Part shown: one piece after another, positions 1 to 6,979 of the stretch
Layout: each line of letters starts with the position of its first letter
Position numbering within the stretch: the stretch's first letter is position 1
Source: Oscillospiraceae bacterium
Lineage (GTDB): Bacteria; Bacillota; Clostridia; Oscillospirales; Oscillospiraceae
Assembly (NCBI GenBank): GCA_020866945.1
Contig: JAJBVW010000199.1
Coordinates: 1 to 8,452 of the forward strand
Length of the DNA: 8,452 nucleotides
Reading direction: 5' to 3'
Position numbers and translations under genes: made by a program
The notes under the pieces: model-generated
Databases searched by the model: none
Seen by the model: the letters and a program-made list of their open reading frames with translations, nothing else
What the model was told of the DNA's origin: nothing

Positions 1-54
1 GTTTTTTTGTGCTATCCTCTGGGGGCCAAGAGAAAATTTCATATTGGAGCCAAA

Positions 55-59
55 AGGAG
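55..59 (+). promoter_or_regulatory. Ribosome binding site of the binding-protein gene
   Basis: AGGAG lies 13 bases before the ATG at 73, which is longer than the usual 5-9. It is the only good Shine-Dalgarno sequence nearby. It supports the start at 73 over an in-frame TTG at 7, which would put about 22 extra, charged residues in front of the signal peptide. No convincing promoter is visible in the 54 bases upstream, so the operon promoter probably lies outside the window. Confidence 0.6.
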
Positions 60-72
60 AAATACTATCATC

Positions 73-1668
73 ATGAAAAGTCGTATTCTCGCCCTTATTC
101 TGGCGGCCCTTATGACAGCGGCACTCTGCGGATGCGGAGGCGGCGAGTCAGCCCAGGGAAACGCAACGTCAGAGACGGCTGAAACCGAAACCGCCGCAGC
201 GGCGGAGCCGGAAGCAGCCGAGGAAACCACCGGCTCCACCGGCGAACCCGTCTACGGAGGAGAAAGCACCGGGGGCATCGCCGCAGCACTGGCCAGCAGG
301 CGTGACGCGCCCGTGGCTGCGTCGGTGGCAGGCACCCGCGAGGGCCGCTTTCATATCTTTGAAGGGCTTGTAAAGCCCGACACGGAAGGAAATCTCATCC
401 CCGCCGTCGCCGAAAGCTACACCGTGAACGAAACCGCTGACGTATATACCTTCACCCTGCGTGAGGGCGTCAAGTTCCACAACGGAGAAACGGTAACGGT
501 CGGGGATGTTGTATATTCGCTGACCAGGGCTGCGGGCCTGGACACCGGGGAGCCTTTAATGACCACCCTGTCCGGCATCGCCAGCGTGGAAGCCACGGAC
601 GACAGCACCATCGTCGTCACCCTGTCCGCCCCGGACACGGAATTTCTGGCCTATATGACCGCCGCCATCATCCCGGAGGGGAACGACCCCGACGAGGAGC
701 TGATCGGCACAGGGCCGTTCAAATTCGTCTCCCGCACCGTGCAGGAGAACGTCGTCATCGAAAAGTTTGAGGACTACTGGGGAGAGGAGCCTTATCTCGA
801 TAAGGTGACGTTCCAGGTCATCGAGGACAGCCAGACCATGGTGATGAGCCTCCAGTCCGGGGCCATCGACCTGGCCGCCCATCTGGACGCCAGCCAGGCG
901 GCGGAGCTTTCCAGCCTGACCGTGCTGGAGGGCAGCATGAACCTGGTGCAGGCGCTGTATCTCAATAACGCCGTGGAGCCGTTTGACAACATCCTTGTCC
1001 GGCAGGCGCTGAGCTACGCCATCGACAAGTATGAGATCATCGACCTGGCCGGGGACGGCTATGGCACCGCCCTGGGCAGCAGCATGTACCCCGCCTTCTC
1101 CAAATACTTCGACGACAGCCTCACCGACTACTATGAGACCGACATCGAAAAGGCCAAGGAGCTTCTGGCCGAAGCCGGATATGAGGACGGGTTCACCTTC
1201 TCCATCGCGGTGATCTCCAGCTACACCCCCCATGTGAACGCCGCCCAGGTCATCGTGGAGCAGCTCAAGCAAATCGGCGTCACCGTGGAGATCGAGCAGA
1301 TGGACGCCACCACCTGGTATTCCGATGTGTATCAGGGCCGGGACTTCCAGGCCACCATCAACGGCTTCGACGCCTCCACCCTGACCGCCTCCGCCATGCT
1401 CTCCCGCTTCACCAGCGACAGCAGCAAAAACTTCATCAGCTTCTATAACGATGAATATGACGCCGCCTATGCCGAAGCGGTGGCCACGGTGGACGAGGCG
1501 ACCCAGATCGACCTGTTCAAGCAGTGCCAGACCATTCTGACCGAGCAGGCGGCCAACGTCTACATTCAGGATTTGGCAGAGTTTGTGGTCATGCAGACGA
1601 ACGTGGGCGGGTATGAATTCTATCCGCTGTACGTCATGGATATGTCCACCGTCTATCTCATTGGATAA
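73..1668 (+). CDS. ABC transporter substrate-binding lipoprotein (SBP_bac_5, dipeptide/oligopeptide/nickel type)
   Basis: This is the extracytoplasmic solute receptor of a PepT-family ABC importer; it captures ligand outside the membrane and delivers it to the two permeases encoded next. From ATG 73 it is 531 aa, normal for family 5 binding proteins. Residues 1-20 are a signal peptide (MKSR, then a hydrophobic stretch) ending in a lipobox LCGC, so Cys21 should be the lipidated residue. Residues 22-60 are a Gly/Ala/Glu/Thr-rich linker. Family hallmarks follow: IFEGLV (95-100), FTLREGVKFHNGE (127-139, the family signature region) and GTGPFKF (212-218). The C-terminal lobe carries a typical helix with AKELLAEAGY. 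The ligand could be a di- or oligopeptide, or a nickel or other metal chelate; I cannot choose from sequence. The stop is followed by one AAA codon and then the permease start in the same reading frame. Confidence 0.95.
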   Translation: MKSRILALILAALMTAALCGCGGGESAQGNATSETAETETAAAAEPEAAEETTGSTGEPVYGGESTGGIAAALASRRDAPVAASVAGTREGRFHIFEGLVKPDTEGNLIPAVAESYTVNETADVYTFTLREGVKFHNGETVTVGDVVYSLTRAAGLDTGEPLMTTLSGIASVEATDDSTIVVTLSAPDTEFLAYMTAAIIPEGNDPDEELIGTGPFKFVSRTVQENVVIEKFEDYWGEEPYLDKVTFQVIEDSQTMVMSLQSGAIDLAAHLDASQAAELSSLTVLEGSMNLVQALYLNNAVEPFDNILVRQALSYAIDKYEIIDLAGDGYGTALGSSMYPAFSKYFDDSLTDYYETDIEKAKELLAEAGYEDGFTFSIAVISSYTPHVNAAQVIVEQLKQIGVTVEIEQMDATTWYSDVYQGRDFQATINGFDASTLTASAMLSRFTSDSSKNFISFYNDEYDAAYAEAVATVDEATQIDLFKQCQTILTEQAANVYIQDLAEFVVMQTNVGGYEFYPLYVMDMSTVYLIG

Positions 1669-1671
1669 AAA

Positions 1672-2613
1672 GTGCGCTATATAATCAAAAAAACCGGGGT
1701 ACTGCTCGTCACCCTGCTTGTCATATCCCTGCTGGCCTTCCTGGCCTTCCAAATCATTCCGGGGGATCCCACCGCCCGCCTTCTCGGCACCGACTATACG
1801 CCGGAGCGGGCGGAATCCCTGCGGGAGGAGCTTGGCCTGACCGGGAACGTCTTCGTGCGCTACTGGAAGTGGCTCTCCGGCTTTGTCACCGGGGATATGG
1901 GGACCAGCTACAGCTATTCCATGCCTGTCAGCGAGGTCATCGAGGGGAAGGTCGCCGTCACGGCAGCCCTGTCCCTGATGGCCTGGCTGATGGTAATGGC
2001 AATCAGCATACCTCTTGGCATCACGCTGGCCCGTTATCAGGGCAGCCGGGCAGACCGGGCGTTTGTGGCCATGAACCAGGTGTTCATGGCCATTCCGCCG
2101 TTCTTTCTCGGGATACTATTTACATATTTGTTCGGACTTGTGCTGAACCTTTTCGTGCCGGGGGCGTTTGTGAGCTTTTCGGACAGCTTTTGGGGCTGTC
2201 TGGGCTATCTGGTCTTCCCGGCGCTTGCCATTGCCATTCCCAAGGCGGCCATGGTCACAAAGCTGCTGCGCTCGTCCATCCTGGCCCAGATGAACCAGGA
2301 CTATGTCCGCACGGCGTACAGCCGGGGAAACTCCCGCTGGGGGGTGATCCGGGGCCACGTGCTGCGAAACGCCCTGCTGCCGGTGGTGACCTTTCTCGCC
2401 ATGACGCTCGCGGACATCGTGGCCGGCTCCATCATCGTGGAGCAGGTGTTCGCCCTACCGGGCCTGGGACGGCTGCTCCTTTCCAGCATCAGCAACCGGG
2501 ACTATCCCGTGGTGCAGTGCATCGTGGTGCTGATCTCCTTTGTGGTGGTCTTTATGAACTACCTGTCGGACATCGTCACCCAGTATATCGACCCGCGGGT
2601 CAGATTGAGCTAA
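1672..2613 (+). CDS. ABC transporter permease, DppB/NikB-like
   Basis: First membrane subunit of the importer, 313 aa, close to E. coli NikB and DppB in size. A membrane segment at about 8-29 is followed by the family's external loop (IPGDP at 29-33, LREELGL at 50-56, GDMGTS at 74-79). About five more helices follow. The cytoplasmic EAA loop that contacts the ATPase is at about 211-236 (YVRTAYSRG, then HVLRNALLP). The end carries the typical FALPGLGRLLLSSI and DPRVR motifs. The start is GTG, 3 bases after the binding-protein stop. No earlier start is possible because the upstream in-frame codon pair is TAA AAA. Only a weak GGA (1663-1665) resembles a Shine-Dalgarno sequence, so translation is probably coupled to the gene before it. 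Confidence 0.95.
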   Translation: MRYIIKKTGVLLVTLLVISLLAFLAFQIIPGDPTARLLGTDYTPERAESLREELGLTGNVFVRYWKWLSGFVTGDMGTSYSYSMPVSEVIEGKVAVTAALSLMAWLMVMAISIPLGITLARYQGSRADRAFVAMNQVFMAIPPFFLGILFTYLFGLVLNLFVPGAFVSFSDSFWGCLGYLVFPALAIAIPKAAMVTKLLRSSILAQMNQDYVRTAYSRGNSRWGVIRGHVLRNALLPVVTFLAMTLADIVAGSIIVEQVFALPGLGRLLLSSISNRDYPVVQCIVVLISFVVVFMNYLSDIVTQYIDPRVRLS

Positions 2614-2614
2614 T

Positions 2615-3421
2615 ATGATACCATCGAGACAAAATAAAACGCTGCGGGCGGGAGCTATTATCACCGCCACCATGCTTCTTATCATTATCATTGGGGTCTT
2701 CTGGACGCCCTATGAACCCAACGCCATGGACGGCTCCGCCAAGCTGCAAGATCCCAGCCTGGCCCATTTGCTGGGAACCGATAACTTTGGCCGGGACATC
2801 TTCTCCCGCGTGGTGGAGGGAGCCGGGGCCACCTTCGCCATCGCCGCCGCCACGGTGGCCATCGGTTTGGTGGCCGGTATGATCATCGGCGGCCTGACCG
2901 GGTATTACGGGGGCTGGCTGGACGAGGTGCTTATGCGCATATGCGACGCCATCGCCGCCTTCCCCAGCATACTGCTGGCCCTGGTGCTGATTGCCCTGTT
3001 CGGCTCCGGCAGATACAAAATCATCCTGGCCCTGGGAATATTATTCATCCCCAGCTTCGCCCGCATCGTCCGCTCCGAGGTGGTAAAGCAGAAAAGCATG
3101 GACTACGTCCGCAACGCCAAGCTCATGGGCGTGGGCGATATGCGGATATTGTTCGTCCACATCATGCCGAACATTGTGCCGGTGCTGCTGTCCACGGTGG
3201 CCATCGGCTTTAATAACGCGGTGCTCGCGGAGGCGTCCATGAGCTATCTGGGCGTGGGCGTTCAGCCCCCAGACGCGAGCCTGGGCCGTATGCTCAGCGA
3301 GGCCCAGACCTATCTCATGTCCGCCCCGTGGTACGCCCTGTCCGTGGGCCTCGCCATCGTTCTGCTGGTGCTGGGCTTCGGTCTTTTAAGCGACGGATTA
3401 GGAGGGCGGTATGATGCTTGA
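2615..3421 (+). CDS. ABC transporter permease, DppC/NikC-like
   Basis: Second membrane subunit, 268 aa, nearer to NikC (about 277) than to DppC (about 300). A first helix at 12-30 is followed by the subfamily signature LGTDNFGRDIFSR (53-65). About five further helices follow, with the EAA loop at about 164-190 (YVRNAKLMG, then HIMPNIVPV). Near the end it has EASMSYLGVGVQPPDASLG (206-224), which is typical of DppC/OppC. It begins one base after the permease 1 stop (TAA T ATG) and has no clear Shine-Dalgarno sequence, so it is probably translationally coupled. It ends inside the start of the first ATPase gene, an 11-bp overlap. Confidence 0.95.
   Translation: MIPSRQNKTLRAGAIITATMLLIIIIGVFWTPYEPNAMDGSAKLQDPSLAHLLGTDNFGRDIFSRVVEGAGATFAIAAATVAIGLVAGMIIGGLTGYYGGWLDEVLMRICDAIAAFPSILLALVLIALFGSGRYKIILALGILFIPSFARIVRSEVVKQKSMDYVRNAKLMGVGDMRILFVHIMPNIVPVLLSTVAIGFNNAVLAEASMSYLGVGVQPPDASLGRMLSEAQTYLMSAPWYALSVGLAIVLLVLGFGLLSDGLGGRYDA
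3400..3405 (+). promoter_or_regulatory. Ribosome binding site of ATPase 1
   Basis: A perfect AGGAGG lies inside the end of permease 2. It is 5 bases from the ATG at 3411 and 8 bases from a second, adjacent in-frame ATG at 3414. The spacing favours 3414 slightly, so the protein may start MLEL rather than MMLEL. Confidence 0.75.
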
Positions 3422-4196
3422 GCTGCGGGATCTGCGTGTAAAATTCCTGTCCACCGGCCGTCAGGCGGTGGATAGCGTCAGCCTCGCCATGGCCCCCGGG
3501 GAGCGACTGGGTCTAGTGGGGGAATCCGGCTCCGGCAAGACTGTCACAGCCATGGCCATATCCGGCCTGATCGAGCGGAGCGGCGTAGAGCTGTCCGGCC
3601 AGGTGCTGTTCGAGGGCCGGAATCTGCTCTCCTGCCCCCGGCAGGAGCTGCGGGCCGTGCAGGGGCGGGACATCGGCGTGGTGTTCCAGGAACCCATGAC
3701 CAGCCTGAACCCCCTGATGAAGGTGGGCCGCCAGGTGGAGGAGGCGCTGCGTCTGCACACCGACTTATCCCCCCAGGAGCGAAAGGCCCTGGACCTGGAG
3801 TCCATGGAGCAGGTGGGCCTGCCGGAGCCTCCCGTCGCCTATGAAAAATACCCCCATCAGCTCTCCGGCGGCCAGCGGCAGCGGGCCATGATCGCCGCCG
3901 CCATGGTGATACACCCCAAGCTCCTCATATGCGACGAGCCGACCACCGCCCTGGACGTGACGGTGCAGGCCCAGATTTTGACCCTGCTGGGGAATATAAG
4001 CCGTCAATACGGCGTGGGGATCCTGCTGATAAGCCACGACCTGTCCGTGGTGCGCCGCCTGTGCGAGAGCGTGGCCGTCATGTACCGGGGGCAGATCGTG
4101 GAGCGGGGGCGGACGGAGGACGTATTCCAAAACCCGCAGGACGAATACACCAGGCGGCTCATCGCCGCCATACCCACGAGGAAGCGCCATGAATGA
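3411..4196 (+). CDS. ABC transporter ATP-binding protein, DppD/NikD-like (short form)
   Basis: One of two cytoplasmic ATPases that power the importer. All ABC motifs are intact: Walker A GESGSGKT (37-44), Q-loop VFQEPMTSLNP (91-101, Q93), signature LSGGQ (151-155), Walker B LLICDE (171-176) and the switch histidine in SHDLSVV (H209). The MTSLNP and EPTTALDVTVQAQIL sequences are characteristic of the dipeptide/nickel ATPase subfamily. At 261 aa it ends soon after NPQDEYTRRLIAAIP. It lacks the roughly 60-70 residue C-terminal extension of classical DppD/OppD (about 330 aa) that carries the [4Fe-4S]-type cysteine motif in some members, and matches NikD (about 254) in length. It overlaps permease 2 by 11 bp and ATPase 2 by 8 bp. 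Confidence 0.95.
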   Translation: MMLELRDLRVKFLSTGRQAVDSVSLAMAPGERLGLVGESGSGKTVTAMAISGLIERSGVELSGQVLFEGRNLLSCPRQELRAVQGRDIGVVFQEPMTSLNPLMKVGRQVEEALRLHTDLSPQERKALDLESMEQVGLPEPPVAYEKYPHQLSGGQRQRAMIAAAMVIHPKLLICDEPTTALDVTVQAQILTLLGNISRQYGVGILLISHDLSVVRRLCESVAVMYRGQIVERGRTEDVFQNPQDEYTRRLIAAIPTRKRHE

Positions 4197-4926
4197 ACCA
4201 GTGCTGGAAGTGAACGACCTGTCCGTCACCTATACGGACAAAAACGTCTTTGGCCGGGGCCGTACCTTCCGGGCCGTGGAAAACGTCTCCTTCCAGGTGC
4301 GCCAGGGGGAGATTCTGGGTCTGGTAGGGGAATCCGGCTGCGGCAAGTCCACCCTGTCCAAGGCCATACTGGGGATGCTGCCCCCAGGAACGGTTCAGGG
4401 CCAGATACTCCACCATACCAAGCGCCCCCAAATGGTCTTTCAGGATCCCTTCAGCAGCCTGAACCCCGCCAAGACCGTGGGCTGGATACTGGAGGAGCCC
4501 CTGCGGGTTTTCGGCAAATACGACGCCGCCGAGCGGAAGCGCCGTGTGCTGGATATGCTGGAGCGGGTGGGCCTGGAGCGGGAATACGCTGACCGGCGGC
4601 CCAGGGAGCTTTCCGGCGGCCAGCGGCAGCGGGTATCCATCGCCGCGGCCCTGATACAGCGGCCAAAATTCATCGTGGCGGACGAGCCAGTCTCCGCCCT
4701 GGACGTGACCATCCAGGCGCAGATATTAGACCTTCTGTGGGATCTCCGGCGGGAACTGGATTTGAGCTACCTTTTCATCAGCCATGATTTAAATGTCATC
4801 TATTCTATCTGCGACCGGGTCATGGTCATGGAGGCGGGCCGCATCATTGAGGAGGGGCCGGTGGAGCAGGTATACGACCATCCTCAGCAGGAATACACGA
4901 AAAAGCTGCTTCAGGCGGTTCGCTGA
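4189..4926 (+). CDS. ABC transporter ATP-binding protein, DppF/NikE-like (short form)
   Basis: Second ATPase, expected to pair with ATPase 1 as a heterodimer under the two permeases. Motifs: Walker A GESGCGKS (47-54), Q-loop VFQDPFSSLNP (83-93, Q85), signature LSGGQ (141-145), Walker B FIVADE (161-166) and SHDLNVI with H199. The VFQDPFSSLNP form is typical of the DppF/OppF side. At 245 aa it is short and ends a few residues after the usual HPQQEYTKKLL, with almost no C-terminal extension. Insertion between Walker A and the Q-loop is also brief, because the GxxxF/GxDL segment seen in most relatives is compressed. GAGG at 4178-4181 is a usable Shine-Dalgarno sequence inside ATPase 1. Its last codons form the left arm of a terminator hairpin. 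Confidence 0.95.
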   Translation: MNEPVLEVNDLSVTYTDKNVFGRGRTFRAVENVSFQVRQGEILGLVGESGCGKSTLSKAILGMLPPGTVQGQILHHTKRPQMVFQDPFSSLNPAKTVGWILEEPLRVFGKYDAAERKRRVLDMLERVGLEREYADRRPRELSGGQRQRVSIAAALIQRPKFIVADEPVSALDVTIQAQILDLLWDLRRELDLSYLFISHDLNVIYSICDRVMVMEAGRIIEEGPVEQVYDHPQQEYTKKLLQAVR

Positions 4927-4939
4927 CCGCCTGAAGCAG
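4906..4939. terminator. Bidirectional intrinsic terminator between convergent genes
   Basis: A perfect 14-bp inverted repeat (left arm 4906-4919, CTGCTTCAGGCGGT; right arm 4926-4939) encloses a 6-base loop. On the plus strand it is followed by TTCA and then six T (4944-4949). On the minus strand it is followed by C and then five T (complement of 4900-4904). It can therefore end both the importer operon and the convergent transporter gene. The left arm encodes the last residues of ATPase 2, whose stop codon (4924-4926) crosses the loop and right arm. The plus-strand T-tract is the reverse of the Lys-Lys codons ending the transporter. Confidence 0.88.
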
Positions 4940-4940
4940 T

Positions 4941-6146
4941 TCATTTTTTCGCCTTCTGCCCCGTCTCGGGCAGTAGCAGCGCGCCAATGGCCATCAGGAC
5001 ACATAAAACAGCGGCAGCCACAAAGAGAAGGCTTCCGGAAATATCCACCAGCGGCGTAACCACAAAGGATGAGATGACAAATCCGCCGATGACATACTGC
5101 ACCAGCGTGACAAGGCCTTGGGCGCTGCCGAGATATTCCGCCCCCACCTCCGGCAGTCCTGACAGGATTGCCATGAAGAAGGCGCAGCCGACGCTGATGC
5201 AAACGCCCAGCAGACACACCAGAGGCAGAACGAGGCCGTCCGAAACCACCGCGATGGGCACAACAAAAACGGCGGACAGCAGCATGAGCGCGGCGAGGAT
5301 GGGCCGGAATTTTCCCAGCCGGGCCTGTATGACCGGAACGACGACGGAGCCGACGATGACCGCCGTGTTCAGCATACCGGCGGTGCGGTTGGCCCGGGTC
5401 ACGTCCATGGCGCGGGTATCCGCCAGCACGGTGGGCAGCAGGGTGGAAACCGTATAGATAAACGCGCTGAACAGAGCGCAGCAGATGGCGATAATCCACA
5501 CATTTCGCAGCCTCGCCACCCGGGAGATATATTTGAGCACCGGCTGGGACGGGGGCATAGATACGCCCTCCGGCGCGTCCCGGCCAAAGAGCAGCCACAT
5601 CACGGCCGCCAGCAGCAGCACAAGCCCGGAGACCAGCAGCGCCTGGCGATAGCCGGCATAGAGAGTGCTGGTGAGCTGGGCCAGGGAAATGCCCGCCGCG
5701 CCGATGCCGCAGTAAAGGGAGAAGGCAAGACCTGCCTCCTTTTGGGGAAACCAGGCGTTAATGATTTTGCCGGAGGTAGCGTGAACGGCCCCCAGCCCGC
5801 AGCCCACGAACAGGCTCAGCAGGAAGAATATCCCATAGCTGTGGGTCCGCCGCCGCCCCAGGGCGGCCGCCGCCGTGATGAAGCAGAGCACAACGGCCAC
5901 CCGCCGCGTCCCCAGCCGGTCGGCCAGCGTCCCGCCGCATACGCCGATGATACCGGCCACAACGGAAAACGAGAGGGTCACGGCGGAAAACTGCATGGTG
6001 GTCAGACCAAAATCCGCCATAAACTCCGCCGCGAAGGCGGAGAGCTGAAACTGTGCGTAGTTCGTGCCAAAGTTCGGCAGAGAGACCAGGATGAGCATGA
6101 GCCATCTATAGGCGCTGGGCTTTTGCGTTTGCAGCGTATCAAACAT
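4941..6146 (-). CDS. Major facilitator superfamily (MFS) transporter
   Basis: A secondary transporter of 401 aa with about 12 hydrophobic segments arranged in two halves, separated by a hydrophilic loop at about 188-213. The loop after TM2 holds the MFS motif A, GGTLADRLGTRR (71-82). AWFPQKEAGLAFSL (131-144) before TM5 resembles the WFPxKxxG motif of nitrate/nitrite, oxalate:formate and CynX-like carriers. A second-half equivalent of motif A is weak (QARLGKFRP). The substrate is unknown; an organic anion is a reasonable guess, no more. The start is supported by AAGGAG (complement of 6153-6158) 6 bases before the ATG. It has its own promoter and terminator, so it appears monocistronic and convergent to the ABC importer. 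A functional link to either neighbour cannot be shown. Confidence 0.92.
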   Translation of the reverse strand: MFDTLQTQKPSAYRWLMLILVSLPNFGTNYAQFQLSAFAAEFMADFGLTTMQFSAVTLSFSVVAGIIGVCGGTLADRLGTRRVAVVLCFITAAAALGRRRTHSYGIFFLLSLFVGCGLGAVHATSGKIINAWFPQKEAGLAFSLYCGIGAAGISLAQLTSTLYAGYRQALLVSGLVLLLAAVMWLLFGRDAPEGVSMPPSQPVLKYISRVARLRNVWIIAICCALFSAFIYTVSTLLPTVLADTRAMDVTRANRTAGMLNTAVIVGSVVVPVIQARLGKFRPILAALMLLSAVFVVPIAVVSDGLVLPLVCLLGVCISVGCAFFMAILSGLPEVGAEYLGSAQGLVTLVQYVIGGFVISSFVVTPLVDISGSLLFVAAAVLCVLMAIGALLLPETGQKAKK

Positions 6147-6152
6147 AGGGCG

Positions 6153-6158
6153 CTCCTT
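6153..6158 (-). promoter_or_regulatory. Ribosome binding site of the MFS gene
   Basis: AAGGAG on the minus strand, 6 bases from the ATG at 6146, fixes the start of the transporter. Confidence 0.8.
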
Positions 6159-6180
6159 ATCGATATGAAGTGATGGCGCT

Positions 6181-6209
6181 ATTGTACCATAAATCCGTGC
6201 ACCTGTGTA
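6181..6209 (-). promoter_or_regulatory. Predicted sigma-A promoter of the MFS gene
   Basis: On the minus strand, TACACA (complement of 6204-6209, 4/6 to consensus) and TACAAT (complement of 6181-6186, 5/6) are separated by exactly 17 bases. The -10 box is 34 bases upstream of the ATG. The -35 lies directly next to the T-tract of the preceding gene's terminator. Confidence 0.6.
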
Positions 6210-6210
6210 T

Positions 6211-6242
6211 AAAAAATCACCCCACAGCGAATGCTGCGGGGT
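6211..6242 (-). terminator. Intrinsic terminator of the secreted-protein gene
   Basis: On the minus strand a 10-bp stem (arms complementary to 6233-6242 and 6219-6228) with a 4-base loop is followed by GA and six T (complement of 6211-6216). One pair is a G-U wobble in the minus transcript; it would be an A-C mismatch in a plus transcript, which supports the minus orientation. It lies 20 bases past the stop of the 204-aa gene. Confidence 0.85.
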
Positions 6243-6262
6243 TAAATTGATGCTTTGGGCCG

Positions 6263-6877
6263 TCAGTTGAACATATACACCATAGAGCTTTCCAGCGCAT
6301 AAATGCGGAGGGTCACAGTGTATTCGGTCAACTGGTTTTCTGCGCCGGAGTAGTCGATGTTGAACGCGCCATTTTCATAGGCATCGTCACTGTATTCCAG
6401 GGCGGTAACGGATTCGGTCTCCACATGGAGGATGTAGTACTGGTCGCCGTGGACAAGGATGGTGCCCCGGTCGCCCTCCTCAATCAGATTGCGGATGGTC
6501 TGGCCGTCGGTCATGACGATGGTGACGGTGGCCTCGTCCCCGTCGGAATCCACCTTCCAGGCGTGGATGGTGCTCAGACTGACGGAACCCTCATCGTTCA
6601 CAGACATGACCTGGGCGATAACGGCGTCCGCCGGGGCCTCATAGCCGGAGACGGATGCGTCCGCAGTGGTGGCAAGATCGTCAGAGATACCGGCCAGTGT
6701 CGCTATGGCAAGCTGAAGGTCGTCGCCCTCCAGCAGGGTGCGGGTAAGCGAGGCGGAGGTGTAGGCATCGACGGCTTCCTCCTCTGCAGAGGCCTCCCCG
6801 GAGGCAAAGGCGGCCACGCCCATCAGGCAGCACAGCGCCAGCAGCAGGGCCAGGGTACGCAGGACATTCTTCTTCAT
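6263..6877 (-). CDS. Secreted acidic protein of unknown function
   Basis: I do not recognise a family. The 204-aa product begins with a Sec signal peptide: MKKNVLR, a Leu/Ala-rich core, and a likely cleavage after AFA (residues 23-25), leaving a mature protein of about 179 aa starting SGEAS. There is no lipobox and no second membrane segment, so it should be exported and released or wall-associated. The mature chain is rich in Asp and Glu. From about residue 85 to 204 it shows alternating hydrophobic/polar stretches that suggest beta strands (AVIAQVMSV, ATVTIVMTDG, GTILVHGDQYYILHV, EYTVTLRIYAL). It has no cysteine after the signal peptide. AAGGAG (complement of 6889-6894) stands 11 bases before the ATG. 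It is flanked by its own promoter and terminator, hence a single-gene unit. Base use is like its neighbours. Confidence 0.85.
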   Translation of the reverse strand: MKKNVLRTLALLLALCCLMGVAAFASGEASAEEEAVDAYTSASLTRTLLEGDDLQLAIATLAGISDDLATTADASVSGYEAPADAVIAQVMSVNDEGSVSLSTIHAWKVDSDGDEATVTIVMTDGQTIRNLIEEGDRGTILVHGDQYYILHVETESVTALEYSDDAYENGAFNIDYSGAENQLTEYTVTLRIYALESSMVYMFN

Positions 6878-6917
6878 GGGTAAAAACGCTCCTTCCAGTT
6901 TGTCGTTGTTTTACGGT

Positions 6918-6948
6918 ATTATATTACCATTTTTCCCGGCATTGTCAA
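6918..6948 (-). promoter_or_regulatory. Predicted strong sigma-A promoter of the secreted-protein gene
   Basis: On the minus strand a perfect TTGACA (complement of 6943-6948) is followed after 19 bases by a perfect TATAAT (complement of 6918-6923). An overlapping alternative -10, TAATAT (complement of 6921-6926), sits at 16-base spacing and is preceded by TG in the extended -10 position. The exact -10 is uncertain, but a promoter here is well supported. Confidence 0.75.
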
Positions 6949-6979
6949 GGAAAAAACCAGTCGAAAACGCCGTGAAAAT

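Noticed and set aside
25..60. Imperfect direct repeat around GCCAAGAG / GCCAAAAG in the leader of the binding-protein gene
   Set aside because: Only about 8 bases match and the second copy runs into the purine-rich ribosome site; likely chance.
556..1752. Long open frame (398 codons) on the minus strand opposite the binding protein
   Set aside because: It is the mirror of a strong, motif-rich plus-strand gene in GC-rich DNA, with a low-complexity Gly/Val/His/Asp composition and no recognisable domain or ribosome site.
1869..2618. Alternative plus-strand frame of 249 codons inside permease 1
   Set aside because: Composition is His/Gly/Pro/Arg-rich as expected for an out-of-frame reading of a membrane protein gene; the permease frame has all family motifs.
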